Positions 21,929 through 29,174 of a DNA stretch of 37,812 nt are shown piece by piece (the stretch's first letter is position 1; the number at the start of each line of letters is the position of its first letter). Location: positions 1 through 37,812 of the forward strand of contig NZ_JAMXAX010000047.1 of assembly GCF_023913775.1 (NCBI RefSeq), read 5' to 3'. Made by a program: the position numbers and the translations under genes. Source of the stretch: Acidovorax facilis (GTDB lineage Bacteria > Pseudomonadota > Gammaproteobacteria > Burkholderiales > Burkholderiaceae_C). The notes beneath the pieces were generated by a model. That model did not search any database and was not told the origin of the DNA. It worked only from the letters and a program-made list of their open reading frames with translations.

Positions 21929-22732
21929 ACTAATTTATCTTTGCAACCCCAAGGCGTGCGCCTGGAAGTGTGCGGCGTGGACAAACGCTACGGCACGCGC
22001 GACGTGCTCAAGAAGACCGAGCTGGTCATCGAACCCGGCCAGTTCGTCGCCATTGTGGGCCGCAGCGGCTGCGGCAAGAGCACGCTGCTGCGCCTGGTGG
22101 CGGGGCTTGAACCTGTCTCCGGCGGCGCGATCCGCCTCGATGGCCAGGACGTTGCAGGCCTGAGCGGCGACACCCGCATCATGTTTCAGGACTCGCGCCT
22201 CTTGCCCTGGAAGCGCGTGCAGGACAACGTGGCCTTGGGCCTGCCGCCCGCGCAGCGTGGCGCAGCCGCCGACGTGCTGGCCCGCGTGGGCCTGGGCGAT
22301 CGGTTGACCGAGTGGCCCGCGCGCCTGTCCGGCGGTCAGCGCCAACGCGTGGCCCTGGCGCGTGCCCTGGTGCACAACCCGCGCCTTCTGCTGCTCGATG
22401 AACCATTGGGCGCGCTGGATGCGCTCACCCGCATAGAGATGCACCGCCTCATCGAAGGCCTGTGGCGCAGCAGCGGCTTCACCGCGCTGCTGGTCACCCA
22501 CGACGTGCAAGAGGCCGTGGCCCTGGCCGACCGCGTGATCCTGATCGAGGACGGCCAGATCGCGCTGGACCAGCGCATCGACCTGCCGCGTCCGCGTTCA
22601 CATGGCGACGCCGCGTTTGCCGCCATCGAAAAACGCATCCTCGACCGTGTGCTGCGAAAGCCCGATGGGGAGCCTGCGCACGAGGTTTCCTGGCCCGGCG
22701 TGCCTGCGCATGGCTTGCGCTGGGCGGTCTGA
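21923..22732 (+). CDS. ssuB: Sulfonate ABC transporter ATPase SsuB
   Basis: 269 aa. Walker [10 protein letters not shown] near residue 48, signature [14 protein letters not shown], Walker [13 protein letters not shown], and H-loop [14 protein letters not shown] show a complete ABC ATPase. Starts at TTG: a perfect AGGAGG lies 5 nt before it and no ATG is available before the conserved domain. Both the ribosome-binding site and the start sit at the end of a dispersed repeat. The C-terminal extension (residues about 225-269) is longer than the core needs, as in other SsuB proteins. Confidence 0.94.
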   Translation: MTTNLSLQPQGVRLEVCGVDKRYGTRDVLKKTELVIEPGQFVAIVGRSGCGKSTLLRLVAGLEPVSGGAIRLDGQDVAGLSGDTRIMFQDSRLLPWKRVQDNVALGLPPAQRGAAADVLARVGLGDRLTEWPARLSGGQRQRVALARALVHNPRLLLLDEPLGALDALTRIEMHRLIEGLWRSSGFTALLVTHDVQEAVALADRVILIEDGQIALDQRIDLPRPRSHGDAAFAAIEKRILDRVLRKPDGEPAHEVSWPGVPAHGLRWAV

Positions 22733-22734
22733 TT

Positions 22735-22756
22735 TCTCTCTCTCTCTCTCTCTCTC
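22735..22756 (+). repeat. (TC)11 dinucleotide repeat upstream of ssuF
   Basis: Eleven uninterrupted TC units right after the ssuB stop and about 64 nt before the ssuF ATG. It could vary in length by slippage and change the ssuB-ssuF spacing or mRNA structure. Confidence 0.9.
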
Positions 22757-22819
22757 TTTTCGTTTGCTTGTTTTTCTTTCTCTGACCTCTTTTTCAACGG
22801 ACTATTCAAGGAGAACCCC

Positions 22820-23035
22820 ATGTCCATCCAAGCTATCAACGTACGCAACCAGTTCAAGGGCAAGGTCCGCGAAATCATTCGCGGCGACGTCGTCTCCGAG
22901 GTCGATGTCGAGACGCCATGGGGTGTTGTCACCTCGGTCATCACCACCCGCTCGGTGGACGACCTGGGCCTCATCGTCGGCTCCGACGTGGTCGCGCTGG
23001 TCAAGTCCACGGAGGTGTCGATTGCCAAGCTGTGA
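22820..23035 (+). CDS. ssuF: Molbindin-like (TOBE/Mop) protein SsuF
   Basis: 71 aa, a single Mop domain (NQFKGKVREIIRGDVVSEVD, then VTSVITTRSVDDLGL and LVKSTEVSIAKL) that binds oxyanions such as molybdate as a multimer. In pseudomonads the last gene of ssuEADCBF is such a protein and is needed for sulfonate use; the gene order here is the same, so ssuF is assigned. AAGGAG lies 6 nt upstream. Its molecular role in sulfonate metabolism is not known from sequence. Confidence 0.9.
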   Translation: MSIQAINVRNQFKGKVREIIRGDVVSEVDVETPWGVVTSVITTRSVDDLGLIVGSDVVALVKSTEVSIAKL

Positions 23036-23059
23036 GACAGCTTTGGGACAGAAAATTTG

Positions 23060-23118
23060 AATTAAATTCGGCTCCAGCGCTTGGTGGGTAAGCGCTGGAA
23101 GCTATAAAAACGAGAGTT
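23060..23118. repeat. Dispersed AGCGCTT-stem repeat, copy D
   Basis: CCAGCGCTT-ggtgggt-AAGCGCTGG (23074-23098), a perfect 9-bp stem, followed by AAGCTATAAAAACGAGAG. It starts about 25 nt after the ssuF stop and may mark the transcript end. Confidence 0.8.
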
Positions 23119-23168
23119 TTCCTGAGACGCGCTTACATTTGGTAGACGCTATTCGCTTGAGCAAATAC

Positions 23169-23600
23169 ATGATGCTGCGTATCACTACGAACAAGTCAGA
23201 ACTCGATGTCTCGCTGATTCACGAGTTCCTCAGTAAGCACTCCAGTTGGGCCTGAGGGATTCCTCGCCCTCTTGTTCAGCGGGCGATTGACAATTCCCTT
23301 TGCTTCGGCGGGTTCGTTGGCGATAGGCAAGTGGCTTTTGCGCGAGTTGTCTCTGATTTAGCCACCTTCGCAAACCTTTTGGATGCTTTCGTCTTGCCTG
23401 GCCACAGAGGTAACGGATACAGCAAGGCCATCCTGGGTCCCGTCTTGGCGGACCTGCACTTGCAAGATCTTCGGCGCTTCAGTCTGGCGACGGGTCACGC
23501 ACATGGTCTGTATGCGCAATTCGGCTTCACACCTCCGCTGAAGCCGCAATCTCTGATGGAGCGGTATTGCCCGAGCATCTACCACGGCAATACGCAATAA
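23169..23600 (+). pseudogene. GNAT acetyltransferase broken by an in-frame TGA
   Basis: Reading from ATG 23169 gives MMLRITTNKSELDVSLIHEF then LSKHSSWA, a TGA at 23253-23255, and the frame continues GIPRPLVQRAIDNSLCFGGF, QVAFARVVSDLATFANLLDA, FVLPGHRGNGYSKAIL and a C-terminus ending YAQFGFTPPLKPQSLMERY. The pieces join without frameshift and cover a full small GNAT protein (about 143 codons), with the acetyl-CoA loop HRGNGYSK. A single stop separates 28 residues from the catalytic body, so the gene is probably inactive unless translation restarts downstream. Local base composition is less GC-rich than neighbours, suggesting acquisition then decay. Confidence 0.85.
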
Positions 23601-23788
23601 CCAGGTTTTTTGGCTCTGGAAAGGACCTAGCACACCGTGTTGAGATCCTCCTGGCCGGGAGGCTGCGACCGTGGTCCGCGAGGCCTGCTGTCGACATAGG
23701 CAACACAGGCAACCATCAGCTGCGCGGCGAGGTACTGTCGCAGCACGATGCCCTCCGTGACACGACACACCCGTTGGAGATATGGTTC

Positions 23789-23842
23789 GAATAGAGCCCC
23801 AGCGCTTGATAGGTAATCGCTAGCAGCTATCAAAAAATGAGT
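23789..23842. repeat. Dispersed AGCGCTT-stem repeat, copy E
   Basis: CCCCAGCGCTTgataggtaaTCGCTAGCAGCTATCAAAAAATGAG. One mismatch in the stem (AAtCGCT) relative to other copies; the AGCTAT flank is kept. Confidence 0.75.
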
Positions 23843-23918
23843 ATTCTGCGCCTGCTATCTGGCAAGAACCCTGGGGCCATTCAGCCCAAAACCGCCTACG
23901 CGGCTTAGACTCAGCCGC

Positions 23919-24038
23919 ATGACGACTCTCCTTCTTTGCACTTTTGCCGCCTTGGCTGCGCTGCTCCACGCAGCGGCTGTCGCGCGAGCGGCGGCAAAGA
24001 AGAATGCGCGTCGTCAGCTGACGCCAGCACATTCCTAA
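23919..24038 (+). CDS. Possible 39-aa hydrophobic peptide
   Basis: ATG at 23919 opens MTTLLLCTFAALAALLHAAA followed by VARAAAKKNARRQLTPAHS and stops at 24038: a hydrophobic N-terminal half and a basic tail, as in small membrane peptides or signal sequences. No clear Shine-Dalgarno is visible and the frame lies over a strong stem-loop, so chance is a serious alternative. Confidence 0.25.
   Translation: MTTLLLCTFAALAALLHAAAVARAAAKKNARRQLTPAHS
23943..23998. other. Nested stem-loop
   Basis: TTTGCCGCC (23943-23951) pairs with GGCGGCAAA (23990-23998); inside, GCTGCG (23955-23960) pairs with CGCAGC (23969-23974). A compact two-level hairpin that could belong to a small RNA or an mRNA leader. Confidence 0.4.
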
Positions 24039-24095
24039 GCCCGGCGGCACCCCCTCTCACATCACTTTTTTCAGCGCAACCATCCACCGCCGGGC
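24039..24095. other. 9-bp inverted repeat with 39-nt loop upstream of rnk
   Basis: GCCCGGCGG (24039-24047) and CCGCCGGGC (24087-24095), perfect arms enclosing a pyrimidine-rich loop with TTTTTT. Lies 68 nt before the rnk start. Confidence 0.4.
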
Positions 24096-24162
24096 ACCAC
24101 CTAGCGCGGTAGCGGCCGTCTTGTTCTCACGGGGCGACAGCCGCATTTGATGGAGTGCTTTC

Positions 24163-24573
24163 ATGCATGAAGCTGTTGTTGTCGTTCACGGCGAGCGCAC
24201 GCTCACCGACCTGGACTATTCGCGCCTGAGCAAGCTGGTGGGCCACCAGCTCCCCGCTGTTCTTGAAGATCTGCTTGCCAACGCAGACATCACCAACTCG
24301 CGCGCCGTGTCGGCCAACGTGGTCACCATGTATTCCCGCGTGGAACTGGTGGACGTGCACACCCACCGGCGCCAGGTGCTCACCATCTGCTACCCGCAAG
24401 ACGCAGAACCGGCTGCGGGTTTCATTTCGGTGCTGTCGCCCGTGGGCATCAGCCTGCTGGGCCTGAAGGTGGGGGATGTTGCCAAGTGGCACACGCCGCA
24501 TGGCGAAGAGTGCGCGGCCGTTGTCGAAGGCATTCAGTTCCAGCCTGAGGCCACGGGCGACTACGTCACGTAG
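24163..24573 (+). CDS. rnk: Rnk-like GreA/GreB-family protein (nucleoside diphosphate kinase regulator)
   Basis: 136 aa, the Rnk length. Short N-terminal helical part (about 1-45) lacks the long GreA coiled-coil tip; the C-terminal FKBP-like half has NVVTMYSRVELVDVHTHRRQ, then VLTICYPQDAE, ISVLSPVGISLLGLKVGD and FQPEATGDYV, matching Rnk. Binds RNA polymerase near the secondary channel in characterised relatives. GGAG lies 7 nt before the ATG. Single gene, upstream of a universal stress protein. Confidence 0.9.
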   Translation: MHEAVVVVHGERTLTDLDYSRLSKLVGHQLPAVLEDLLANADITNSRAVSANVVTMYSRVELVDVHTHRRQVLTICYPQDAEPAAGFISVLSPVGISLLGLKVGDVAKWHTPHGEECAAVVEGIQFQPEATGDYVT

Positions 24574-24709
24574 TCGTTAGCCCCGAAGCAACCCGTCTGC
24601 GGCCCGCCAGGGGCCGCGCTCACCCGCATCACCGCCGCCAGCCCGGCGCCATCTCGCATTGGCGCTTCGGGATAGGTGCGCGCTGTGCAAAACAGAAGGA
24701 CGTTCAACC

Positions 24710-25702
24710 ATGACCCCTCGCTCCATCCTCGCCATCACTGATTTCTCTCTGCAGGGAGGCCATGCCATCGCGCGCGCTGCGCTGCTGTGCGCTGAGCACC
24801 GTGCAACTCTGAGGCTCGTCTATCTGGCCCCACCCGCTGAGGCACCCCCGCCGGACGCGGGCGTGCGCCTGTCGCACCACGCGCTGCAACTCAGGCAGCG
24901 CCACAACATCCATGTTCACGCGGCAACGCGCATCGACTTCACCGCTGCGGATGTGGCGCGCGAGGCGGCGGTCGCCGACCTGGTGGTGTGGGGCACGGCG
25001 CCGTTGCGTGGCCTGCGCGCCTGGTTCAGCGCGCATCCCGCCATCCAGATGCTGCGTGCCTGCCAGCGCCCTGTGATCGTGGTGCGCAATCCTGCCGACC
25101 AGCCTTACCAAACTTTGATGGTGGCGGTGGACTTCTCGCGGGTGTCGCACCGCCTGGTCGAGCTGGCTTTTGCGCTGCATCCCACCGCGCGGGTTGAGCT
25201 GTTTCATGCGATCAGCACCGCCAACGAGGGCAAGCTGCGGTATGCCGAAGTGTCTGAACGCGCCATTCAGATCTACCGGGAGGAATGCCGCCGCCATGCG
25301 CAAGACCGTATGTTCACACTGACCGATTCGTACGACGCACGGCGCAACCGGCTCTCGTCTTCCATCGGCCGGGGCGATCCAGCCCGGCAGGTAGTGGTGC
25401 AACAGCAGAACACGGCAGCGGACCTCATCGTGGTGGGCAAGCACCCGGCGTCCAGGCTCTCGGACCTGCTGTTCGATAGCGTGGCGCAACGCGTCGTGCG
25501 CGATGCGCTCGCGGATGTGCTGGTGGTGCCGAACGACTTTCAACCGGCGTCACGTGGCTCGGCGGTAAAGCGCCTGGCCACCGATCTGCCGGTGCGCCGC
25601 GTCAAGGCGGGTTCGCCGCGTTTGCCGAGTTATCCCAACCCGGCCGCGCTACCGGACTCCCTGCGCCTGTTCACGAACAGTCCTGCACCACCACATCCTT
25701 GA
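24710..25702 (+). CDS. Two-domain universal stress protein
   Basis: 330 aa from ATG 24710, preceded by AAGGA at 10 nt. Two UspA domains: residues about 4-135 (RSILAITDFSLQGGHAIARA ... ACQRPVIVVRN) and about 143-285 (QTLMVAVDFSRVSHRLVELA ... ADLIVVGKHPASRLSDLLFD ... VLVVPN). The ATP-loop Gly pattern is only partly kept (VGKHPASRLSD), so nucleotide binding is uncertain. The tail (about 290-330) is Pro-rich and unrelated. The last 32 nt overlap the convergent MocR gene. Confidence 0.85.
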   Translation: MTPRSILAITDFSLQGGHAIARAALLCAEHRATLRLVYLAPPAEAPPPDAGVRLSHHALQLRQRHNIHVHAATRIDFTAADVAREAAVADLVVWGTAPLRGLRAWFSAHPAIQMLRACQRPVIVVRNPADQPYQTLMVAVDFSRVSHRLVELAFALHPTARVELFHAISTANEGKLRYAEVSERAIQIYREECRRHAQDRMFTLTDSYDARRNRLSSSIGRGDPARQVVVQQQNTAADLIVVGKHPASRLSDLLFDSVAQRVVRDALADVLVVPNDFQPASRGSAVKRLATDLPVRRVKAGSPRLPSYPNPAALPDSLRLFTNSPAPPHP

Positions 25703-27005
25703 CCACGGCCAGCGCCCGGGCCAGGTCTTCAAGCGCCACCGACCCCAGCGCGATGCGCAGCGCGTGGGGCACATGGGTGGTGGTGGCAAACCCTTCGGCG
25801 GTCGACACCGACACCCCGCGTTCTGCCAGGGTGGCGGCAATGCGGTCGGCCCGCTGGTCGTCGCCCAGCGGCAGCCAGACGAAGTACGAGTGCGGGTGCC
25901 GCACCAATCTCAGCCCCGCCAGCGCCCGGGTGGCAATGGCCTGGCGCTGCGCAGTGTCTGCGCGCTTGTCGGCCTCCAGCCGGGCCACGGTGCCGTCTTC
26001 GATCCAGCCGCAGGCGATGGCGGTGATGACCCCGGCCGTGTTCCAGGCGGTGGCACGCACGGCGCGCTCGATGGGGCCGATCAGCTCGCGCGATGTGGCC
26101 ACAAAGCCAAACCGCAAGCCCGTGGCCACGTTCTTGGACAGGCTGGAGAGGTACACCGTGCGCTCGGGTGCCAGCGCCGCGATGGGGGGCGGCGCCTCGG
26201 GCGCGAGGTAGGCATAGGGTGCGTCTTCGATCACCAGCAGGTCGTGTGCACGCGCAATGCCCACCAGGCGCTTGCGGGCGCGTGCGCCCATCACGCAGCC
26301 CAGCGGGTTGTGCAGGGTGGGCATGGTGTAGATGGCACGCACGGGCCGGGTGTCGCACAGGCGCTGCAGGGCGTCCAGGTCGGTGCCAGCGGGGCCCACG
26401 GGCACCGGGGCCAGGTCCAGCCGCAGGCGTTCGGCCAAAACCCGAAAGCCGGGGTAGGTGAGAGCGTCTACCGCCACCACGTCGCCGGGGTTGAGCAGGC
26501 CCATGGCCGTCACGGCCATGCCGTGCTGCGCGCCGTTGACGATGAGCACCTGCTCGCCCGCCACTTGCAGCTGGCGCGTCTTCAGGTGCCCGGCCACGAT
26601 GGCGCGTTCGTGCGGCCGGCCGCCGTAGGGGTGGTAGTGCAGCAGCGATTCCAGGTCGCCGGAGGCGGCCAGCTTGCGCAGGGCATCCCGCAGCAGGTCT
26701 GCCTGGCCCGGCACGCTGGGGTTGTTGAACGAGAGGTCTGTGGCGCTGGGCGCGGGCGTGGTGAGGTCGGCGTCGGCACCGCGCGGGGGGGCGGGGTCAC
26801 GCACAAAGGTGCCGCGCCCGGTTTCCCCCACCACCAGGCCGATGGCCTCCAGCTCGGCATACACGCGGCTGGCCGTGGCCAGCGCCAGGCCATGCCGCTG
26901 GGCCAGCGCGCGGTGGGTGGGCAGGCGTGTGCCCGGCCGCAGCTGACCCGCGCGGATGTCCGACGCCAGTGCGTCCACCACTTGTTTGTACCGAACCTGG
27001 CCCAT
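25671..27005 (-). CDS. MocR/PdxR-type GntR regulator with aminotransferase domain
   Basis: 444 aa. N-terminal winged HTH (residues 1-75: YKQVVDALASDIRAGQLRPG, then LATASRVYAELEAIGLV) linked to a fold-type I aminotransferase domain (about 90-440) with NGAQHGMAVTAMGLLNPGDV, MPTLHNPLGCVMG, VIEDAPYAYL and the PLP-lysine motif SSLSKNVATGLRFGF. MocR proteins use PLP as a sensor or effector. It is divergent from a DJ-1/PfpI gene, its probable target, and by analogy also regulates itself. Start ATG 27005. Confidence 0.92.
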   Translation of the reverse strand: MGQVRYKQVVDALASDIRAGQLRPGTRLPTHRALAQRHGLALATASRVYAELEAIGLVVGETGRGTFVRDPAPPRGADADLTTPAPSATDLSFNNPSVPGQADLLRDALRKLAASGDLESLLHYHPYGGRPHERAIVAGHLKTRQLQVAGEQVLIVNGAQHGMAVTAMGLLNPGDVVAVDALTYPGFRVLAERLRLDLAPVPVGPAGTDLDALQRLCDTRPVRAIYTMPTLHNPLGCVMGARARKRLVGIARAHDLLVIEDAPYAYLAPEAPPPIAALAPERTVYLSSLSKNVATGLRFGFVATSRELIGPIERAVRATAWNTAGVITAIACGWIEDGTVARLEADKRADTAQRQAIATRALAGLRLVRHPHSYFVWLPLGDDQRADRIAATLAERGVSVSTAEGFATTTHVPHALRIALGSVALEDLARALAVVKDVVVQDCS

Positions 27006-27046
27006 GGCGTTGTGCCTCTGCGTTGAAACGTATCTATGACAATTTT

Positions 27047-27075
27047 TTGATTGTATTGAATGTCGTCGATAGGAT
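27047..27075 (+). promoter_or_regulatory. Possible promoter of the DJ-1/PfpI gene
   Basis: TTGATT (27047-27052), 17-nt spacer, TAGGAT (27070-27075). Both boxes match 4/6. It overlaps CAATTTTTTGATTG, a small dyad in the AT-rich MocR/DJ-1 intergenic region, a plausible MocR site. Confidence 0.4.
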
Positions 27076-27137
27076 GCGCTTGGCCATTTCTTGCTTCATT
27101 CACTCTCCTTTCCTCTACTGAACAGGATTCCACCGCC

Positions 27138-27737
27138 ATGCGCATCGCCATCCTGACCTTCGACGGTTTCAACGAACTCGACTCCCTGATTGCCCTGGGC
27201 CTGCTCAACCGGGTGAAGAAACCGGGGTGGGAGGTGTCGCTGTGTTGCCCCACAGACCAGGTGCGCTCCATGAATGGCGTGACGGTGCAGGCCCAGTCGC
27301 TGCTGCCCTATGCGCGGTCGGCCGATGCCGTGCTGGTGGGCAGCGGCATGAAGACCCGCGAGGTGGTGCAGGACGCCGCCCTGATGGCGGAGCTCGCCTT
27401 CGATCCGGCGCGCCAGTTGCTGGGCGCCCAGTGTTCGGGGGCTTTGATCCTGGCCAAGTTGGGGCTGCTCGACGGCGTGCCGGCCTGCACCGACCTGACC
27501 ACGAAACCCTGGGTCCAGGAGGCTGGCATCACTGTGCTGAACCAGCCCTTTGTGGCTCGGGGCAATGTGGCCACGGCGGGCGGTTGCCTGTCGGCGCAGT
27601 ACCTGGCTGCCTGGCTGATTGCGCGGCTGGAAGGGCCCGAGGCTGCCCGCGAAGTCATCCACTACTTTGCCCCGGTGGGCGAGAAGGAGGAGTACGTCGC
27701 CCGGGCTATGGGGCATGTCACCCAACATGACAGTTGA
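27138..27737 (+). CDS. DJ-1/PfpI family protein
   Basis: 199 aa from ATG 27138 (MRIAILTFDGFNELDSL). Class I glutamine amidotransferase-like fold with the nucleophile elbow LLGAQCSGALILAKLGLLDG (Cys99), and AGGCLSAQYLAAWLIARL later. Members act as proteases, glyoxalases, isonitrile hydratases or chaperones; which applies here is not visible. Divergent from the MocR regulator, 132 nt apart. An open frame extends upstream from 27060 but the conserved N-terminus starts at MRIAI. Confidence 0.88.
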   Translation: MRIAILTFDGFNELDSLIALGLLNRVKKPGWEVSLCCPTDQVRSMNGVTVQAQSLLPYARSADAVLVGSGMKTREVVQDAALMAELAFDPARQLLGAQCSGALILAKLGLLDGVPACTDLTTKPWVQEAGITVLNQPFVARGNVATAGGCLSAQYLAAWLIARLEGPEAAREVIHYFAPVGEKEEYVARAMGHVTQHDS

Positions 27738-27817
27738 TGCGAGTGACCTTGCCATCGCTTGCTAGGGGAACGGACTCTGTGCAGCGGTTGGCGGGTTGAG
27801 CGGCTGCGCTTGGGTCC

Positions 27818-28189
27818 CTATGCAGGGTATTCGCCGGTGCCGTGGGATTCAGAGCTTGCCCTCCCGTCGCGGCGGAGCTGTTTGCGCTGCGCTGTGCTGC
27901 GGCGCCAGGTACGCAGAAGGTGGCGGGCGGCGCTTGCCAGAGCTTCGTCCAGCGCGCAGCGCCAGTCCTTGGCCACAGTAGACACGACCACAGCGCCTGC
28001 ACCATCAGTGCGCAGGGCTATCTGGCAGCGCTTGTCAGGGCCGCCCCGGGGGCCGTTGATGTCCTCCAGCTTGATCTCTGCACGCGGCACCAGGGCGTTC
28101 AGCCGGCGAAAGGCGAAACGCACGCGACGCTCCACGGCATCGCGCATAAGCGCGGCTTCGGGGTGGCGTGTTCTGAAAAGAATCTGCAT
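27818..28189 (-). CDS. HPF/RaiA-like ribosome hibernation factor
   Basis: 123 aa from ATG 28189 (MQILFRTRHPEAALMRDAVE), preceded by GGAGATCGCAA. The beta-alpha-beta-beta-beta-alpha pattern RRVRFAFRRLNALVPRAEIK, then CQIALRTDGAGAVVVSTVAK and ALDEALASAARHLLRTWRR is that of short HPF/YfiA proteins (about 95-125 aa) that bind 30S subunits in stationary phase. The C-terminal Arg/Ser tail is not conserved. Identity as HPF rather than a related fold is likely but not certain. Leftward; divergent from the small ORF/TerB pair. Confidence 0.7.
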   Translation of the reverse strand: MQILFRTRHPEAALMRDAVERRVRFAFRRLNALVPRAEIKLEDINGPRGGPDKRCQIALRTDGAGAVVVSTVAKDWRCALDEALASAARHLLRTWRRSTAQRKQLRRDGRASSESHGTGEYPA

Positions 28190-28426
28190 TTGCGATCTCC
28201 TGAGTTGAGGGTGACACCGTAGCCCGCAGCTTGGCGGTAAACCAGCAGGAAATTTCTCCGTTGCATTTCTGAAAATACTGTGCATTGGCGGCGATTTCGC
28301 TGCGGATGAGTCACTTCGACTTTTTGGATGTCTACATCAGAGAAAACCTGCTTCTTGTAAGCGGGCGGTGGCCACACATTCAAGGCTTCTTCCTGTTCGC
28401 AACTTTCCGCCTCAAAGGAGCCGTCC

Positions 28427-28609
28427 GTGAAACCCTGGTCTGGAATCTCTTCACTTATTGCCTCCCTGCGTCATCGCCTTGTGCGCTGGCTCTCCCGTGT
28501 CGCCGTGGCTCGGGCACCTGTGCTGCGGCGCGTTCCGGTCAAGGTGCCGCTGCGGGTGCAAGCCCAGTACCGCGACGGCTGGCAGCCGCGTTCACGCTAT
28601 CGCCGCTAG
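28427..28609 (+). CDS. Small basic protein (60 aa), unknown function
   Basis: GTG start with AAAGGAG 6 nt upstream, better than most genes here. The product MKPWSGISSLIASLRHRLVR then WLSRVAVARAPVLRRVPVKV is arginine-rich and amphipathic, with a QAQYRDGWQPRSRYRR tail. It does not match a family I know. It lies 72 nt before the TerB-like gene in the same orientation. Could be a nucleic-acid binding or membrane-surface peptide (speculation). Confidence 0.45.
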   Translation: MKPWSGISSLIASLRHRLVRWLSRVAVARAPVLRRVPVKVPLRVQAQYRDGWQPRSRYRR

Positions 28610-28681
28610 GGCGCGCTGGGTCAACCATTGCTTGCTTGTCACCTTTGTCATTGCACTTACCCCATTTCAAGGAGATCAGAG

Positions 28682-29113
28682 ATGCGTAGCTATCCCCGCA
28701 ATAGCCCCGAAGCTGTGGCCCGAATCGTCGCCTTGCTGTTGATATCGGATGGCCATGTGAGCCGGTCCGAGCTGGATGCCTTGCATGGCCTTTATATGGA
28801 GCAGGAACTGAGTCTGCCGCAAGGCGGCTTTGGCAAGGTGCTGCATGGCCTGTGCGAAGACCTGTGGATGGGCATGCATGAACAGCGGGTTTTGACCGCC
28901 AGCATTGATGGTCCCACGCTGATCTTGCTGTTCGCTGAAGTGACAGACCCTGAGCTGCGGCGCAAGACCCTGGAGTTCGCGTACACCGCAGCCATGGCAG
29001 ACAGTCACCTGGCGCCGAGTGAGTGGTGGCTGATGAATGCAGCAGGCCAGTATTGGCAAATGGGCGTCATGCCCTCCGGGATCGGCCACTACGAGCTGGC
29101 GCAGGCTGCCTGA
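28682..29113 (+). CDS. TerB-like (tellurite resistance/stress) protein
   Basis: 143 aa from ATG 28682 with AAGGAG 7 nt upstream. All-helical; PEAVARIVALLLISDGHVSR, DPELRRKTLEFAYTAAMADS and LAPSEWWLMNAAGQYW fit the TerB/co-chaperone DjlA N-terminal-like domain: paired helices with acidic SDG and ADS loops. Function in this lone form is unknown. Confidence 0.75.
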   Translation: MRSYPRNSPEAVARIVALLLISDGHVSRSELDALHGLYMEQELSLPQGGFGKVLHGLCEDLWMGMHEQRVLTASIDGPTLILLFAEVTDPELRRKTLEFAYTAAMADSHLAPSEWWLMNAAGQYWQMGVMPSGIGHYELAQAA

Positions 29114-29174
29114 TGCAGCTGTAACTGCAAGTGCAACCATAAACAAGGGGGATGGTGGTTGTGTGGGAAGCCCG

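Larger units (their letters stand above)
23601..24162. other. 562-bp stretch with no confident gene
   Basis: No frame here has recognisable homology. A minus-strand frame at 23627-23833 contains FEPYLQRVCRVTEGIVLRQY and resembles coding sequence but I cannot place it; it may be a relic. The stretch holds a dispersed repeat, a short hydrophobic open frame and two long inverted repeats, listed separately. Confidence 0.6.

Noticed and set aside
23253-23255. TGA in the GNAT frame as a selenocysteine codon
   Set aside because: No SECIS-like hairpin is apparent downstream and GNAT proteins do not use selenocysteine; a nonsense mutation or sequencing error is simpler.
23627-23833. Minus-strand frame with FEPYLQRVCRVTEGIVLRQY
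   Set aside because: Looks mildly protein-like but starts inside a repeat copy, has no ribosome-binding site and matches no family; left as possible relic.
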